From Protopterus annectens (taxonomy: Eukaryota > Chordata > Ceratodontiformes > Protopteridae): a stretch of 64,000 bases of DNA. Made by a program: the position numbers and the translations under genes. Each line of letters opens with the position of its first letter. The first letter of the stretch is position 1. The notes below the pieces were generated by a model that was not told where the DNA came from, made no database searches, and saw only the letters and a program-made list of their open reading frames with translations. The stretch lies in the NCBI RefSeq assembly GCF_019279795.1, contig NC_056731.1, positions 862,915,571 through 862,979,570 on the forward strand, read 5' to 3'. This document shows positions 53,331 through 64,000 of this stretch, one piece after another.

Positions 53331-55015
53331 TGCCCCCAGCTGTATCCAGATTGCAGCAGTCAGGCAACCATTCAAAGAAAGCACCCTGAAGTCATGATTT
53401 TGCATGCCTCCACTCCCATGAAGGTGATGTTTTACAATCAGAATACCCCACCACCACCTTGGGGGATTAACTCCACAGGGACTTTCTAAACCACAGCTTT
53501 TTACCCCTTTGTGGTCTCTAGAACAGGTCCTCTAGGGGACAAAAAACAATATTCCTATGGCAGAAAGAGTTTTTCTATCCTGTTCACTCCTGAAGAGTGT
53601 GTCCTTTACCTTAGGGATGAACAAGGTCAAGTCACCAATGGGACACTAAAAAAAAGCTGTCTTAAAGGCTTCTGTGAAATCACATAAATGCACCCAGGCA
53701 TGCCTCCTCACTGTAATGCCTTGTTCCTGTGGTTCTCAAAACACCTTCAGTTGCACCTGATATCAGATGCATGGAGACATTCAACAGGGACTGAAGGTGC
53801 TATCTGCTGTTTCCCTGTCTTCCACAAACATGGACCAGAAATAGACTTGGAAAGCTCCTTTGTCAAGTCTCTCTGAAATCTAGTCATGTGTACCAAGTAA
53901 TTCAGCAACCTTAATGCAAAGGTAGCTGAAGCATAAAATCACTTCCCAAGCCTGTCCAAAGCCCTGGATCTCTGTTAGGAGGATGGACAAATAAGCTTTC
54001 TTCTGCAAACTCTTTCTTAGTGGCTGCAACCAGTACCATTGAATCCACAATCAAGCCTATTCTTCAGTAAGTGTAGTCTATAGGGGCAACAAGATATTTG
54101 TCTGTTTTTCTGGGGAGTGGTTCTGTGATGTCCGGCTCCTTCCATACCTGGCGAGAGATTCAATTTACCATTTCATCAGCTGCGGGGAACCACACATGGA
54201 ATAGCTGAGCCAGAAGCTAAAGCATTAATGAACATGGATTCCTCCTGGGAACAGGCTACAGAAGACCAACCTCGCTGTTGACTGAGAAGAGCAAAGATCT
54301 CCCTGGATGAGACATCCTCAAGGGGTGATCAGGGGAACCAGTCTCCTTCATCAAGATTTATGTCTTCTGTCAAAGTTTCCTGAAGGGAAGTCAGTATATC
54401 TCCACTTACATTTAATCTTCTTAGGATCCTCTATTGGGGGGGGGGGGGTGTTGTGTGTCCGGAGACGATTCAGAAGTCTAAGGGGTGTTCTGAATGAGGG
54501 CTTTCTCAAGGCTAGTATGAACCAGCTATCATGATGGTGTGTAAGATCACGACCCAGGACTATCAGTTGCAGAGTGGGTAGAGCTGAGAGGGATACAGGT
54601 GTCCATTCTCCAGCCTTGGGGAGAGCTCTCTCCACTGCTTTGAAGGCAGAAGCTGAGGAGGAATCCAAAATCACACCAGTAGGAGCTGAAAGCCGTCACA
54701 CCATCATGACCGAGAGCACCACTCCAACTCTGTTTTGAAACTGATGCCAGAGTCGAGTTATCTACTGCCAAGGCTGTGAGTAGAAGGGATGGCTCCAAAA
54801 TCTTCAGAGATGAACCCTTACTCCCAGACTCAACACCAAAACTTCGGCTCTGAGATCCTTCCAGCTCCGTAGAAATTGGCACCAGTTGGGTTAGAGATGA
54901 TGTCAGAGTCAAAGATGACCACAACTTCAAATCTGGCACAAAAAATCCAGAAGAACTTGGCTCCAACATTCCTTGGTGTAGGACTAGCCAAAGGCAAGGG
55001 AGAGGGTCTGAAAAA
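53331..55015 (-). pseudogene. DIRS gag relic (copy F)
   Basis: DNA similarity to the copy B gag region (14600-16100), for example GTAATGCCTTGTTCC-type blocks and TCTCTCCACTGCTTTGAAGG (54629) versus CCTCTCCACCACGTCGAAGG (15823). Minus frames 54547-54969 and 54351-54674 have the same proline/serine/leucine-rich style. A run of about 12 G lies near 54437. Ends at the junction with copy E. Confidence 0.6.
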
Positions 55016-55315
55016 AAAAATGGATAGATGGCAAAGCTACTATATCTTTCTCATCTGGAGTCCTGCAAGAGGTATCATGAGAACCATGGCTGCCATGACA
55101 CCCGTAATCTTGAAGTATTCCCTTGCAATGACAGAAGTCGGAGTTGAAAACCATTAGAACAGATCTAAATACAGATCAATTTTTTTCTATGGAAGAAAAG
55201 CTCACTGTACCAAGGTGTCTATTAGACATCCAGAAACACAATCCTGTGTGATAACAGCCAAAAAAGACTTTCAATTGTTCTCTTGGAAACCCAGTATTTG
55301 TAGGAAATCTCTCAT

Positions 55316-55937
55316 CTAAGTGAGAAATTCCATACACTTAGAAAAATACTCTGCATAGATAAACAAGTTGTCTATACAGGGAAAAATGTGGATACCCTGT
55401 AGCCTGCAATGGGCTATGACAGGAGCTAGACACTTTGTGAACAGTCTTGGAGAACTGGAAAGCCCAAAGGGTAAGGCAGAGAACTGATAAGGTGACCCAG
55501 CCACGCAAAACCTTAAGAAATGCCTGAAATATGGATAAATAGTAATGTGATAATAAGCAACTTCTAAATCTAAGGTTACTAAAAAACTTAAAAGAGAAAA
55601 CAGGAGTAACAAGTTGTGAAGTGAAAGCATTTTGAACTTGGCCACTGTCACACACTGGCTTAGGAAAGAAAGACCCTGAAGTGGTCTCCAGGCATTTTCT
55701 TTCTTTGAAATTAAAAACATTATTGAATAAAATCATTTTCTCAAATGGGAAAGAGCAACTATTTCTATTACCCTCTGTGAAATTTTGTTTTGTAGAACAG
55801 GAGGAAACAGAAGGGTTTAGTGGATGAGGAGGAATTCCCTGGAAGAGAGGAACTTCTTCCCATTGCCTTGCTTTGTTAGCCTCAAAACTCATTTGTCTGA
55901 AACAACCTGTTGACAAAAAAAAAAAAAAAAAAATCAA
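55316..55937 (-). pseudogene. DIRS reverse transcriptase relic (copy E)
   Basis: 55316-55720: SFLVTLDLEVAYYHITIYPY (motif A), SPYQFSALPFGLSSSPRLFT (motif B), LAPVIAHCRLQGIHIFPCID (motif C, YLDD to CIDN). Upstream, KKENAWRPLQGLSFLSQCV is the equivalent of K-K-D-G-G-x-R-x-I-x-D-L. One aspartate of the catalytic pair is lost. Confidence 0.8.
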
Positions 55938-57014
55938 GATTCAGACTTTCTGGGAGGGAAGGAGGGTGGCCAATGTCCCTCATATAGTCACTCTGCCTTA
56001 TTTCAATGCCCTTTGTTCTATACGGTTTCTGTTTTCTTTTTGGAGCCTCCCTACACTGCTTCTTAAATGCCCATTTACCAGCATTCAGCTGAAACTGTTT
56101 ATTGTGCTTCTTGCCAAAACTGGAAGACAGAACATCAAATCCCTTGGAAAGTTTGTTGAAGGAGAGCTGACAAATCTGAGAGATTCCCCAAAATCAGCTT
56201 ACCACTCTCATCACATTTTTGATAACCTATGCAGCAAAAGGTCCAAAAACTAAATCTCTATCCAAAGAAGAATTCAATATCTGATTTTTTATATTTTCCC
56301 CAAGGTTCTGAGAATGCAGGCAGGCAAACCTCTCAACACAGTACCAGTGGCAACAGCCTAGATGCAGCATCTACAGATATAGTTATATACCTACTTGAAT
56401 GGAGGCCAAAGAGAGCAAAGAAAGTAAACCACACCGTACATTTTTTTTAGTCATAACAGGGAACTGCAGATAAAACATTCCTCATACTTTCACAATTAGA
56501 ATAAACTTAAACATATGAGAAAGATAATTTAAAATTCTCAAATTTAAAGTTACAGAAGTATACACATTTTCCCCAAGTTATCAATAGCTTTACCATCTTT
56601 GTCAGAAAAGAAGGATTAGAACTAACAAAACGTTTGGCAGAAATGTGATTCACCAAAGCTATAGTTGCTGGATCAGGTCTGGGATCAGTGTATAAAAACT
56701 TGAAAGGCTTAGGAACTTTGTACATTCCATCTGATTTCTTAGTTGCAGCACGTTAGCTGTCATGTAAACTACAGGATGTATCAAACACATTCCCAGTGCT
56801 GACAACAATGGGGGAATGGAAGAATGCTCTAGGAATTCCAATTGTAGCAACTCATAGTATTTTCTGAGGGACTGAGAAACCTCAGTGTTCTCCCACTGAA
56901 AACACTTGCACATTCTAGAAACAGTTTAAGGGAAAAAGAATCTCTCCCATGGAGTTTCAAATATTATGCTCTCCTGAGTCTGAATCTGAAATCTGACAAG
57001 AAAAACCTGCATCT
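55938..57014 (-). pseudogene. DIRS gag remains (copy E, part 1)
   Basis: Collinear with copy D 38440-39140: TCTGGGATCAGTGTATAAAA (56679) versus TCTGGGAACAGTGTATAAAA (38819), and AACTCATAGTATTTTCTGAG in both. The frames 56507-56725 and 56659-56913 (YKVPKPFKFLYTDPRPDPAT, VSQSLRKYYELLQLEF) are the best preserved gag stretches of family 2. Confidence 0.6.
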
Positions 57015-57242
57015 ATCCTTCATAGGTTCACAGGTATATACTAGGTTAACTACCACCAGGGCCTTTATTAGTCTGGTCATGCACTCTAACCCAATTGCTT
57101 CCCTGTGTATCATGGGCATTTATTAAGAGGGGTATGTTGGTTAGGAAGTTTCTAGAGGTTATGTTTGGGGGATATGTTAGTTTCTGCAACACTGTCTGCC
57201 TCTGTTTAGCAGAAACAAGGGGGTCAGACCAGGGGTGAATTT

Positions 57243-58500
57243 TCAATTTCCCATCCATTGGTCAAGGTTATGCTTAAATTGGGTTAAGGATGGACTCTGC
57301 TTCACATGGATGGGGAGTCTGTTCCAAAGCATGGGGATTCTTTGAGAAACATTTCTGTCTCGCCAACATGTCTTACTTATGTCACAAGCAAAATTTGCAT
57401 CCTTGGATCTAGTGGTTCTGATGCTGTCCATTTTGTGAATATGTAAAAGCTCCATCAGAGATGGTTTCGAGGATGCCTTGTACATCAGGCATAGATCACC
57501 TCTCAGTAACCTGTAGGAGACAAAGTACAGAGACAGGGTTATAAGATGATCTGTCTAGGACAATGTGTTTAGACCCTGTTTTCTCCTGGTAAGGAACCTT
57601 TCTGTGAATTCCAACTGTTGCATATATCTGACCAGGTACATACCAGAGGGGTCATTACACTCAATGATGGGTCTGATAAGGGCAGAGTAAAGTGGCACCA
57701 TGACTTCTTTTGACTTGGATGATGTGCCCTTACTTATAAGTTGGATGGCATGGAATGCTACTACTACTACCTTGGCCACATGTTGGTCAAAGGCCAGATT
57801 ACTGTCTACTTATATTCCCAGATCCCTGACTACCAGGTCAGCTTTTAGGGGTGTCTTATTGATGGAGTTATTAGCTTGGAGGTTGGTTTTCCCAAAAGGC
57901 ACTTTATTGCATTTCCTGACACTGAGGTTTAGTCTGTCACTTTCGCACTAGTCATTTGTCTGTGTTAAACCCTCTTGTAAGATATTTGTGTCATGGAGGA
58001 ATCAAAAATATCTCCCAATTTGCAGTCATCTGCAAACTTGGTCAGCCAAAGGCCCTTGATATTAACCTCTCCTTCTGAAAAGTAGATGCCAAATAGGAGA
58101 TACCCCAGCATGGAGCACTGAGGTACCCTGCTGGTGACTGGTCTTTTAGTAGAGGTGGTATCACCAATCCTGATTTCCTGAATCCTGTCTGTGAGCCAGC
58201 TGGCAATCCAGTGAGTTATGTAGGGGTTTATGCCGAGTTCTGTGAGTCTGTCAACTAAGCTCAAGCAGGGTACTGTATCAAATGCATTAGTCAGGTCTGT
58301 GTAGGCAGTATGCATCATTTTCCCCTCAACCATTGCCATGGCGAACTTCTCAACATGTTTAGTAGGCATGACTTTCCCCTGACAAAGCCAAACTGGGCTG
58401 GTCCACTGTCTGAAGGTTGCATATGTCTTTGTTGATCATTTCCATGCTAATTTGTTCCATGGCTTTACATATTAGACTAATAGGTCTGTAGTTTTTATGG
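57243..58500 (-). pseudogene. CR1-like LINE reverse transcriptase, palm to C-terminus
   Basis: 57965-58369: MMHTAYTDLTNAFDTVPCLS (motif A), TSRVPQCSMLGYLLFGIYFS (motif B), GLWLTKFADDCKLGDIF (motif C F-A-D-D). 57555-57779: SKEVMVPLYSALIRPIIECN. 57243-57485: KTCWRDRNVSQRIPMLWNRL. Upstream of 58369 the Q-F-G-F-V block is present around 58400 in another frame. At least three frame breaks. Confidence 0.85.
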
Positions 58501-58809
58501 TCGGTTGATGGTCAACCCTTGTGAAGTGGGTAACTGTTGAAGTCCTCTATTCTCATGGTACAAAGCCTGTTTCGAGGCAATAATTGAAAAGTGGTTAAAG
58601 TGGTCCTAACAGGTTATGTTTCAAGCTATTTAGGAAGCATCCCGGAATATTACCGGGGCACATTGAGGCTGTGTTTTTCACATTAGCAAGCACCACCAGC
58701 ACCTGCTTCTTGTTAATAGTTGCCGGGGGGTATGCTAGTAGGTATTTCATACTAAGGAGGCAGGGTGAAGTGGGGGTTAAGTTTGAGATGCATTTGTCAG
58801 CCAGTAAAA

Positions 58810-59850
58810 TTAATTGTCATTCTGCTCAGTGAAAGAGGCACAAATGACGACCATTTCAGCAGACTGATGTGTGCTGCTCTTGAGATTTTGGACATAGCTG
58901 TAGAAGGCCTTGTCATTGTCTTTAGTCTGTGAGGCTATCTTGACTTCATAAATGGCCTTGTTGGATTTAATTAGTCCTCTTAATTTCCTGTTTAGTTTAA
59001 TCAGAGAGCTTCTGTCATTGTGGGAGTTGCTCTTCCTGATTTTAGCTGTCTTTTTCCTTTTGTCATATTCCCTATTAAGGTTAGGATTCCACCAGTATGG
59101 CTTGTTATTTGTTTTTGACTTACTTCTAGTAGGTACACCAGCCTCTATATAGCCATTTACATGGTTGTACAGGGTCTCTGTGAACAATTCCACATAGATT
59201 ACTGTGAACTTGAGGATGAGAGGGACACTGAATTTTGACAAACTATCACTTAATAGGGTGTGGTTTGCTTTAGAATAGTGCCTAACTGTTATAGGGTTTT
59301 CTGGATGTTACTGAGTTGGTTTTTATTTCAAAGGAAATAGCTTTGTGGTTTGACCTCACCAGTGAGGACGTGACAGTGGGGGTGGGAGGCCAGCACTTTC
59401 TCGTATTGGTGAGTACCAGGTCCAGTATGTGCGAACCTCTGGTGAGTGTGCACAATATCTGGTCAAGGTTATCTGTGTTAATAGAGTCCTGGAATCATTG
59501 TGCTTAATGGTGAGTGTCTCTAGTAGGTCTAAGTAAAATCTATGAGATTATATGGACATAGAGGGTGACCTATAGCTTGTAGGATATGGTATGGGACTTT
59601 GCCTGTGGCGATAATTTATCATGTTTAACCAACACAGAGTTATGCTTGTTGACAATATAGACTGAGACTCCTCCTTTTGTTACTGTCTGTGCAGATGATG
59701 GACTAAAGCCTTGCACTGCAGGAGTACTTTCTGTGGATTTAAATGATGTCTCGGTAATGGCACTGATGTCTATACTTTCCAGAGTGGGACAGCTTGTAGG
59801 ATATGGAAATTCTTATTTAGACTCCTAGCATTGAGCAGTAATACCTTTAG
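58810..59850 (-). pseudogene. CR1-like LINE endonuclease and linker
   Basis: 58810-59241 is the post-endonuclease linker, equivalent to 40767-41231 of the other copy. 59250-59850 is antisense to stop-rich endonuclease sequence. The only clear piece is the start, NRNLKVLLLNARSLNKNFHI at about 59790-59860, fused in frame to copy E gag sequence by the insertion. Confidence 0.7.
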
Positions 59851-59870
59851 GTTTCTGTTTTTTTTCAAAA

Positions 59871-60518
59871 TCTTAAATCTCTTCAGGAAAAGAGGAATCC
59901 CTTTTCTTTTACCAGAAACCTCCTTATAAGAAGGGTCAATAGCCTGCAGAAGACTCTGAGCTAGTCCTAATAAACTATTCCTGTTCAGGGGAACTGGTGC
60001 AGGAGAAGACAAATCTTTAGTTTTCTATTTCTTTTTGACAGGAAAGTTGGGGCAAATAGGTTTATTAATGGAAAGAACAGTACAGGGTTCTGGCTAAGAA
60101 GGGGCACCTTCCCTGCCTCTTCTCCCAAGACTGACAAGAACAGTTCTCCCTTTCCCACTGATGGGACACCAATAGCCATAGAGTACAAGGTTAATCTCCA
60201 ATCTATACTGGATGTGTGGACAACACCAGTGGGATCCGGTGGAAAAAGATGAGTGATCTCAGGAACCAATTTTGGCCACAGCAGAGCCTTCCACCTGCAA
60301 CTGAGGTAAATTATTAGCCTGCTGTAATGACAAAAACTGTTTAGTTAACTTTCTTTTTCTGGCAGGAAGAAGGACCGACCGTGAGACAGGGTGTTTGTTC
60401 CATCGTCGAGCCAAAGATGGTGTTTCATTCCAGGGAAAACTAAACAGCACAAGTCACTAAAAGATAGAAAGTGCTTAAAATAAACTTTTCCCAGTCAAAG
60501 CACAGTAAAAAGCACATT
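59871..60518 (-). pseudogene. DIRS gag remains (copy E, part 2)
   Basis: The frame at 59880-60012 reads SPAPVPLNRNSLLGLAQSLL, QAIDPSYKEVSGKRKGIPLF; copy D has the same block at 39170-39260. Frames 59985-60269 and 60259-60450 (GELFLSVLGEEAGKVPLLSQ, WNKHPVSRSVLLPARKRKLT) match copy D 39381-39698. Interrupted on the right by the solo LTR. Confidence 0.6.
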
Positions 60519-60523
60519 AATAC
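60519..60523. repeat. target-site duplication AATAC, left
   Basis: Identical to 62023-62027 on the other side of the LTR. Confidence 0.8.
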
Positions 60524-62022
60524 TGTGACGCCCCACCACGAGACTGGTAATCAAAGAGCCTCAATCCTCACCACTGGCAACAGTGGTGGATGTTCACTGG
60601 GGGGATAACAAGCTACACACACAGTATTTCCAGATTCAGCTTTCTGCATCAAGTGCAATTTCCCTTAAGAGCACATGAAGACCACAGTCAGTCCAGAACT
60701 GGTTTCTCCCTCTTTCTACAGATACCCAGTAAGACTCCTCACTGGCACAGCTATACAGTTGAGATCTCAGCTGCGTGGCCAATCCAAGACCTCCAGCACC
60801 CTCTTTGTCCAACCAGTGCTTTGTGTCCCTGCCCAAGTAGCTGACACACACACTCTTTGAGGTTTGATTTATACACATACGCACACACACCTGGGAAAGG
60901 CTGGCACAGGTTTACTAGCTATGACCCCTTTTCCCCAGACTATAAGGTAGTTATCACTGCCACCAGCCAACTCCTTATCAGCTACTTTAAGACCCTTAAC
61001 AAATGGTGTCCAATCTTACTGTGTAATGTTACTATTAATACAAAAGGTAGTTTGACCAAGAGCAAGACTACTAGGAGTGGCCTACTCAATGTCACCAAAT
61101 AAATATGCAAGTACACTCAGAACTTATATCTCTCTACACAAATCAGCCACAATGAAAGGTTTAAATATATTTAATAATAAGTAATAAAAGAACAATAAAA
61201 TACTCAGTAAATATTCACAGTGACACGAGAGTTCAAAACCATATTTAAAACAACATTGCAGGACAGTCTCAAATAAATACAGAAAAACGTAAACTATGCT
61301 TCACTATATTACTAACTGAATCTAAAAGAATTACTATACCCTGGTTAACTTACTTAAGAGCAAGGCAGATGTGTTGGATGGATCTTCTAGTTGTTGTCAG
61401 GTCAAAAACAGAATACAGAATGCTGTGTCTCTCCAAGAGACCTCTCAAATTAATATCACAAATATTACTGCTGGGATAGCTTGCAGAATGACAGAATTTC
61501 TTGTCATCTGGCTCTATCCCAGGTGAAACCACCACTGCTGGAAGCTAGCAGTATTTAGCATCTACCTGTGAAAATACATAGACCTCAGATCTTGGGCAGA
61601 TGCTGGAAGTCATAAAACAAGTACATCCCTCCACATTTCAAAAGTAGTAATTATTTCACTTTAAAGACAATACAGAAAATTCCCTAGTAAAGACATTCTG
61701 TCTCTAGCAGCCATAAAGTTAAACTCCCGTATTCCAGTTTACAATGTTAAAATATATACATCTAAACAGTTACAATAGTACATGTATATTTCTGTTCTAT
61801 TCCAGTAGGGCTTGCTGTGGTTACATTTTAAGCATAAACACTTTATAAAATATCTTTTCAACACACTTCTGTACAAACCTAGTTTGATAAATACATGACG
61901 AATAGTTTTAATACATTTGTTATCACAAGCATCTTATATTAATTATGTTGATATTCACATATTACACATAATTATTTACCAAATTCCAGATAGCTGTGCT
62001 GGCAGTATCCCCCTTTGTCACA
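60524..62022. mobile_element. solo LTR, 1499 bp
   Basis: Begins TGTGACGCCCC and ends CCCTTTGTCACA, so it has 5'-TG...CA-3' and a short inverted TGTGAC/GTCACA end, as LTRs do, and it is flanked by the 5-bp direct repeat AATAC. Copy D lacks it at the same place. No gag, pol or second LTR is present, so the internal part was probably lost by recombination between two LTRs. Plus-strand AATAAA signals occur at about 61095-61195, which weakly favours plus orientation. The family (Gypsy-like or retroviral) cannot be told. A DNA transposon with very short terminal repeats is a less likely alternative. Confidence 0.75.
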
Positions 62023-62027
62023 AATAC
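62023..62027. repeat. target-site duplication AATAC, right
   Basis: Matches 60519-60523; the AT-rich family-2 DIRS sequence resumes immediately after. Confidence 0.8.
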
Positions 62028-62319
62028 ACTTTGTGAGTGCCAAAAAGTAAATTAAACACAGTTTCTTCACAGAAAAAAATAGTTTTAAACAGTTTGTAAC
62101 AACTTTTAAACTGACAAGGACAAAAGTGCACTCCTACTTAAACATACATTTAAGTGACGTGACAGTCAACCAAAACATGTTTTTCTTAGCTTAAAATAAC
62201 TTTTGTTAACAGGAAAGGAACTTTAAACTATAAAATACTAAACATGGAAGGTTCTTCCCCAACAGGAACTTACCTGACCAGGAACTGAGTCGTGTTAGCC
62301 GACGGATCCTCAAAAGCTT

Positions 62320-62512
62320 AGGAGCATTCCCTTTGGGGGCAGGAAAGCTCTGAATGGCTTGGAGCACACACCTGTTTTTTAGTCAGATCAGCTCTAGCTA
62401 TCTAACAGTTTGGGCTGTTGGAAGGTGTCCTGAAGCTTTACAGGCGGGTCGGCTGTTATATCTTTAGCAGGACATAAACCCATATAGCTTAGGCTACTGC
62501 ATCATTGATCAA
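62320..62512 (-). repeat. copy E terminal repeat, right
   Basis: GAAGGTGTCCTGAAGCTTTA, AGCAGGACATAAACCCATAT and CTACTGCATCATTGATCAAT match the right end of copy D, ending TGATGAACAT. Confidence 0.85.
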
Positions 62513-63085
62513 TATGATGAACATTAACCCTTTTTATTTTTGTTGCCTAAATTGTTGTGATAAAAGCTGTTGTGCTTTTTGTGTTATCAAAAAATAGCTA
62601 ATTAACAACAACCTTTCTAAACTTAAGCATATTATCTAAATATTCCCTTATTTTCCCTTTAACACTTTGCAGTAGTACCTCTTCTTGTTTTGTGAAATTC
62701 CTCTTATTCTGCATTTTCATTTTATCCCCACATGGTAGCTATCCCTTCTGGAGAAATTTCTATCTTTCCTAATAAATTTCTAATGATTTAATCAATCCAT
62801 TCTTTCTAGTCCTCTCTCTTTAACATGTAAGTTAGAAAACACAAGAGTTATTTTTACTTCACTATCCTGTATATTTATTTTAGTTTTTATTGGTGCATGA
62901 CCTGGAATAGTTGTTGAATGTGTGCCAAAGCATTCAGTTCAGATATAATTTCTATCTAGATTAGTCCATTTACTTTTGGGGAACAATACGTAAATTCTCA
63001 ATGAATTCCCATTACTGAATTCACATCTTCCATACCAAATATTGTCATATGTTTCTTCAGAAATCTACCCTCTTTTGTACACACA
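62513..63085. other. AT-rich sequence, nothing recognised
   Basis: Flank between copy E and the next LINE; no frames of note. Confidence 0.4.
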
Positions 63086-63089
63086 CCTT

Positions 63090-64000
63090 AGCATAATTAA
63101 TAAACTAAATGCATTAAAAACATCCCTATGTGGTAAAATGGATAGCAAATTGGCTAAAAGAGAAAACCCACTCTGTGTGGGTGGCAGGAGCGGTATCAGA
63201 GAGCATGAAGGTGACTAATGATGTCCCATAGGGCTCAGTGCTGATACCTCTTCTGTTTGGTAATTACTTCTGTCCTGCAGACTGAAAAACAAAACCTATG
63301 ATAACTGTGAACTGGAAGTCATTTTCAAATCTCTGTCTCACACAGAATCCCTCCAGCAGAAACTTTAAATGCCCAGTGCATTGAAAATTGGATTAAATTA
63401 AATGCTAAAAATTGCAACATTGTCACGGCATGGCAGACAAACCATCCTCCAGCACATAACGTTGGCAATACCCCACTTCAAAATGAAAATGTAGTTAGAG
63501 TCCTGGGAATCTGGGCTGATAATTCCCTCTCCTTGTAGCAACAGTTGTCAGAAAATCCTTCTGTGTGGCACAACTGATCATCATGGGAACATCACCCAGA
63601 TCTAACAAGGTTATTGTTTCCTTGAATTCAGCAATGATCAGACTAACTGTAGAATATAATGCCCATCTTTGGGATGCACCTCATCAGACATATGAAACAA
63701 ATGGAAAGCACCCAGATGCTCTTAACCCAAAGAATCATAGGCTTAAAATCCCTGAGTTACCTGAAAAGACTAGAAACACTGTCCATCTATTCTGTGTCTT
63801 ATAGGCTCCTTAGGGAGACCTATAACTTGCCTTTTAAGCAATCAGGGAACCAGTAGTCCAGGATCTCTCCCACCTTCAAAAATCAAAAAGTCCCACAAAT
63901 ACCAGAACAAAAGATCTAAACCTGCTTCAGCTGATTAATAAAACAAAGTGGAGAGACAGATTCATTAACCAACATCTCCCTCATCTCTGGAATGGACTTC
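63090..64000 (+). pseudogene. CR1-like LINE reverse transcriptase relic, runs off the window
   Basis: WIANWLKEKTHSVWVAGAVS (compare WVANWLTDRTHTVKVADSKS of the 41 kb copy), a degraded V-P-x-G-S block with a stop, then VRKSFCVAQLIIMGTSPRSN, NKVIVSLNSAMIRLTVEYNA and the C-terminus across frames 63565-63856. Stops and frameshifts throughout. It belongs to the same LINE family as the copies at 18, 41 and 58 kb but is the most diverged. Confidence 0.8.

Larger units (their letters stand above)
50512..55015 (-). mobile_element. DIRS-type retrotransposon, family 1, copy F, ends missing
   Basis: Starts within the internal complementary region (TTTATGGTAAAAAACATAAC, then CCCAACTGATGGGACAGAGT, compare copy B 11580-11650) without the left terminal repeat. 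It continues with recombinase (50590-51510), linker (51530-51870), RNase H (51950-52680), reverse transcriptase (52681-53330) and gag (53330-55015), then breaks into copy E without a terminal repeat. All frames are broken. It is older than copy B. Confidence 0.8.
57015..59870 (-). mobile_element. CR1-like LINE, nearly complete ORF2 region, decayed
   Basis: Inserted in copy E. Its 3' end is on the left (CATAGGTTCACAGGTATATA, inverse of the CR1-like end at 42840-42865). Endonuclease start near 59840 (LKVLLLNARSLNKN), middle 58810-59241 (KPYWWNPNLNREYDKRKKTA, AFYSYVQNLKSS), reverse transcriptase 57965-58500, C-terminus 57243-57779. Copy E resumes on the right with TCTTCAGGAAAAGAGGAATC. Confidence 0.8.
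55016..62512 (-). mobile_element. DIRS-type retrotransposon, family 2, copy E, recombinase side missing
   Basis: Starts at the RNase H/RT boundary (CTCATCTGGAGTCCTGCAAG, compare copy D 37606-37625), then reverse transcriptase 55316-55937, gag pieces 55938-57014, 59871-60518 and 62028-62320, and right terminal repeat 62320-62512. It is interrupted by a CR1-like LINE and a solo LTR. The left third (recombinase, complementary region, terminal repeat) is replaced by copy F sequence. Confidence 0.75.

Noticed and set aside
60524-62022. DNA transposon rather than LTR
   Set aside because: The terminal inverted match is only about 6 bp and the sequence shows TG...CA with a 5-bp duplication, which fits an LTR better. 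No transposase frame is present.

Overview
This window looks like repeat-dominated intergenic or intronic DNA from a vertebrate with a very large genome. A lungfish or an amphibian (salamander or caecilian) would fit: several families of DIRS-type tyrosine-recombinase retrotransposons, CR1-like and L2-like LINEs, an L1-type ORF1 fossil, Penelope-like elements and a solo LTR lie side by side and inside one another. The species is an inference. No complete host gene is visible. The only host-gene candidate is one possible 124-bp exon at 11045-11168.

Layout. 1-5.7 kb: decayed DIRS pieces and an L1 ORF1 fossil. 5.7-8.6 kb: mostly featureless, with a (GT)39 microsatellite, a LINE reverse transcriptase relic and a LINE 3' tail. 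8.6-10.1 kb: a diverged tandem array of about 150-bp units. 11.3-17.2 kb: DIRS copy B, complete in structure with both terminal repeats, an internal complementary region, gag, reverse transcriptase/RNase H and recombinase. 17.9-18.8 kb: a 5'-truncated CR1-like LINE. 19.0-19.8 kb: an element made almost wholly of consecutive hairpins; a second copy in the opposite orientation lies at 21.0-21.7 kb.

20.5-44.0 kb is one old DIRS element of a second family (copy G) pried apart by later insertions: the second hairpin element, a LINE tail, a young internally deleted family-1 DIRS (C, 24.1-26.7 kb), a 7.4-kb L2-like LINE (26.7-34.1 kb), and a family-2 DIRS (D, 35.2-43.1 kb) that itself holds a CR1-like LINE (40.1-42.9 kb). 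45.8-48.3 kb: a decayed L2-like LINE. 49.1-50.5 kb: two Penelope-like fragments, one with a GIY-YIG endonuclease and a hammerhead-ribozyme-like motif. 50.5-55.0 kb: family-1 DIRS F, missing its outer end. 55.0-62.5 kb: family-2 DIRS E, interrupted by another CR1-like LINE and by a 1.5-kb solo LTR with a 5-bp target duplication. 63.1-64.0 kb: a CR1-like reverse transcriptase relic running off the window.

All coding regions seen are frameshifted, truncated or stop-containing, so nothing here appears able to move by itself. The three most interesting signals are: (1) the L2-like LINE carries two copies of its leader, one of which lacks a 1536-bp segment exactly as if a GT-AG intron had been spliced out, starting where a TATA box predicts transcription to begin; (2) the hairpin-chain element, of unknown class, present twice; (3) the hammerhead-like motif in the Penelope terminal region.
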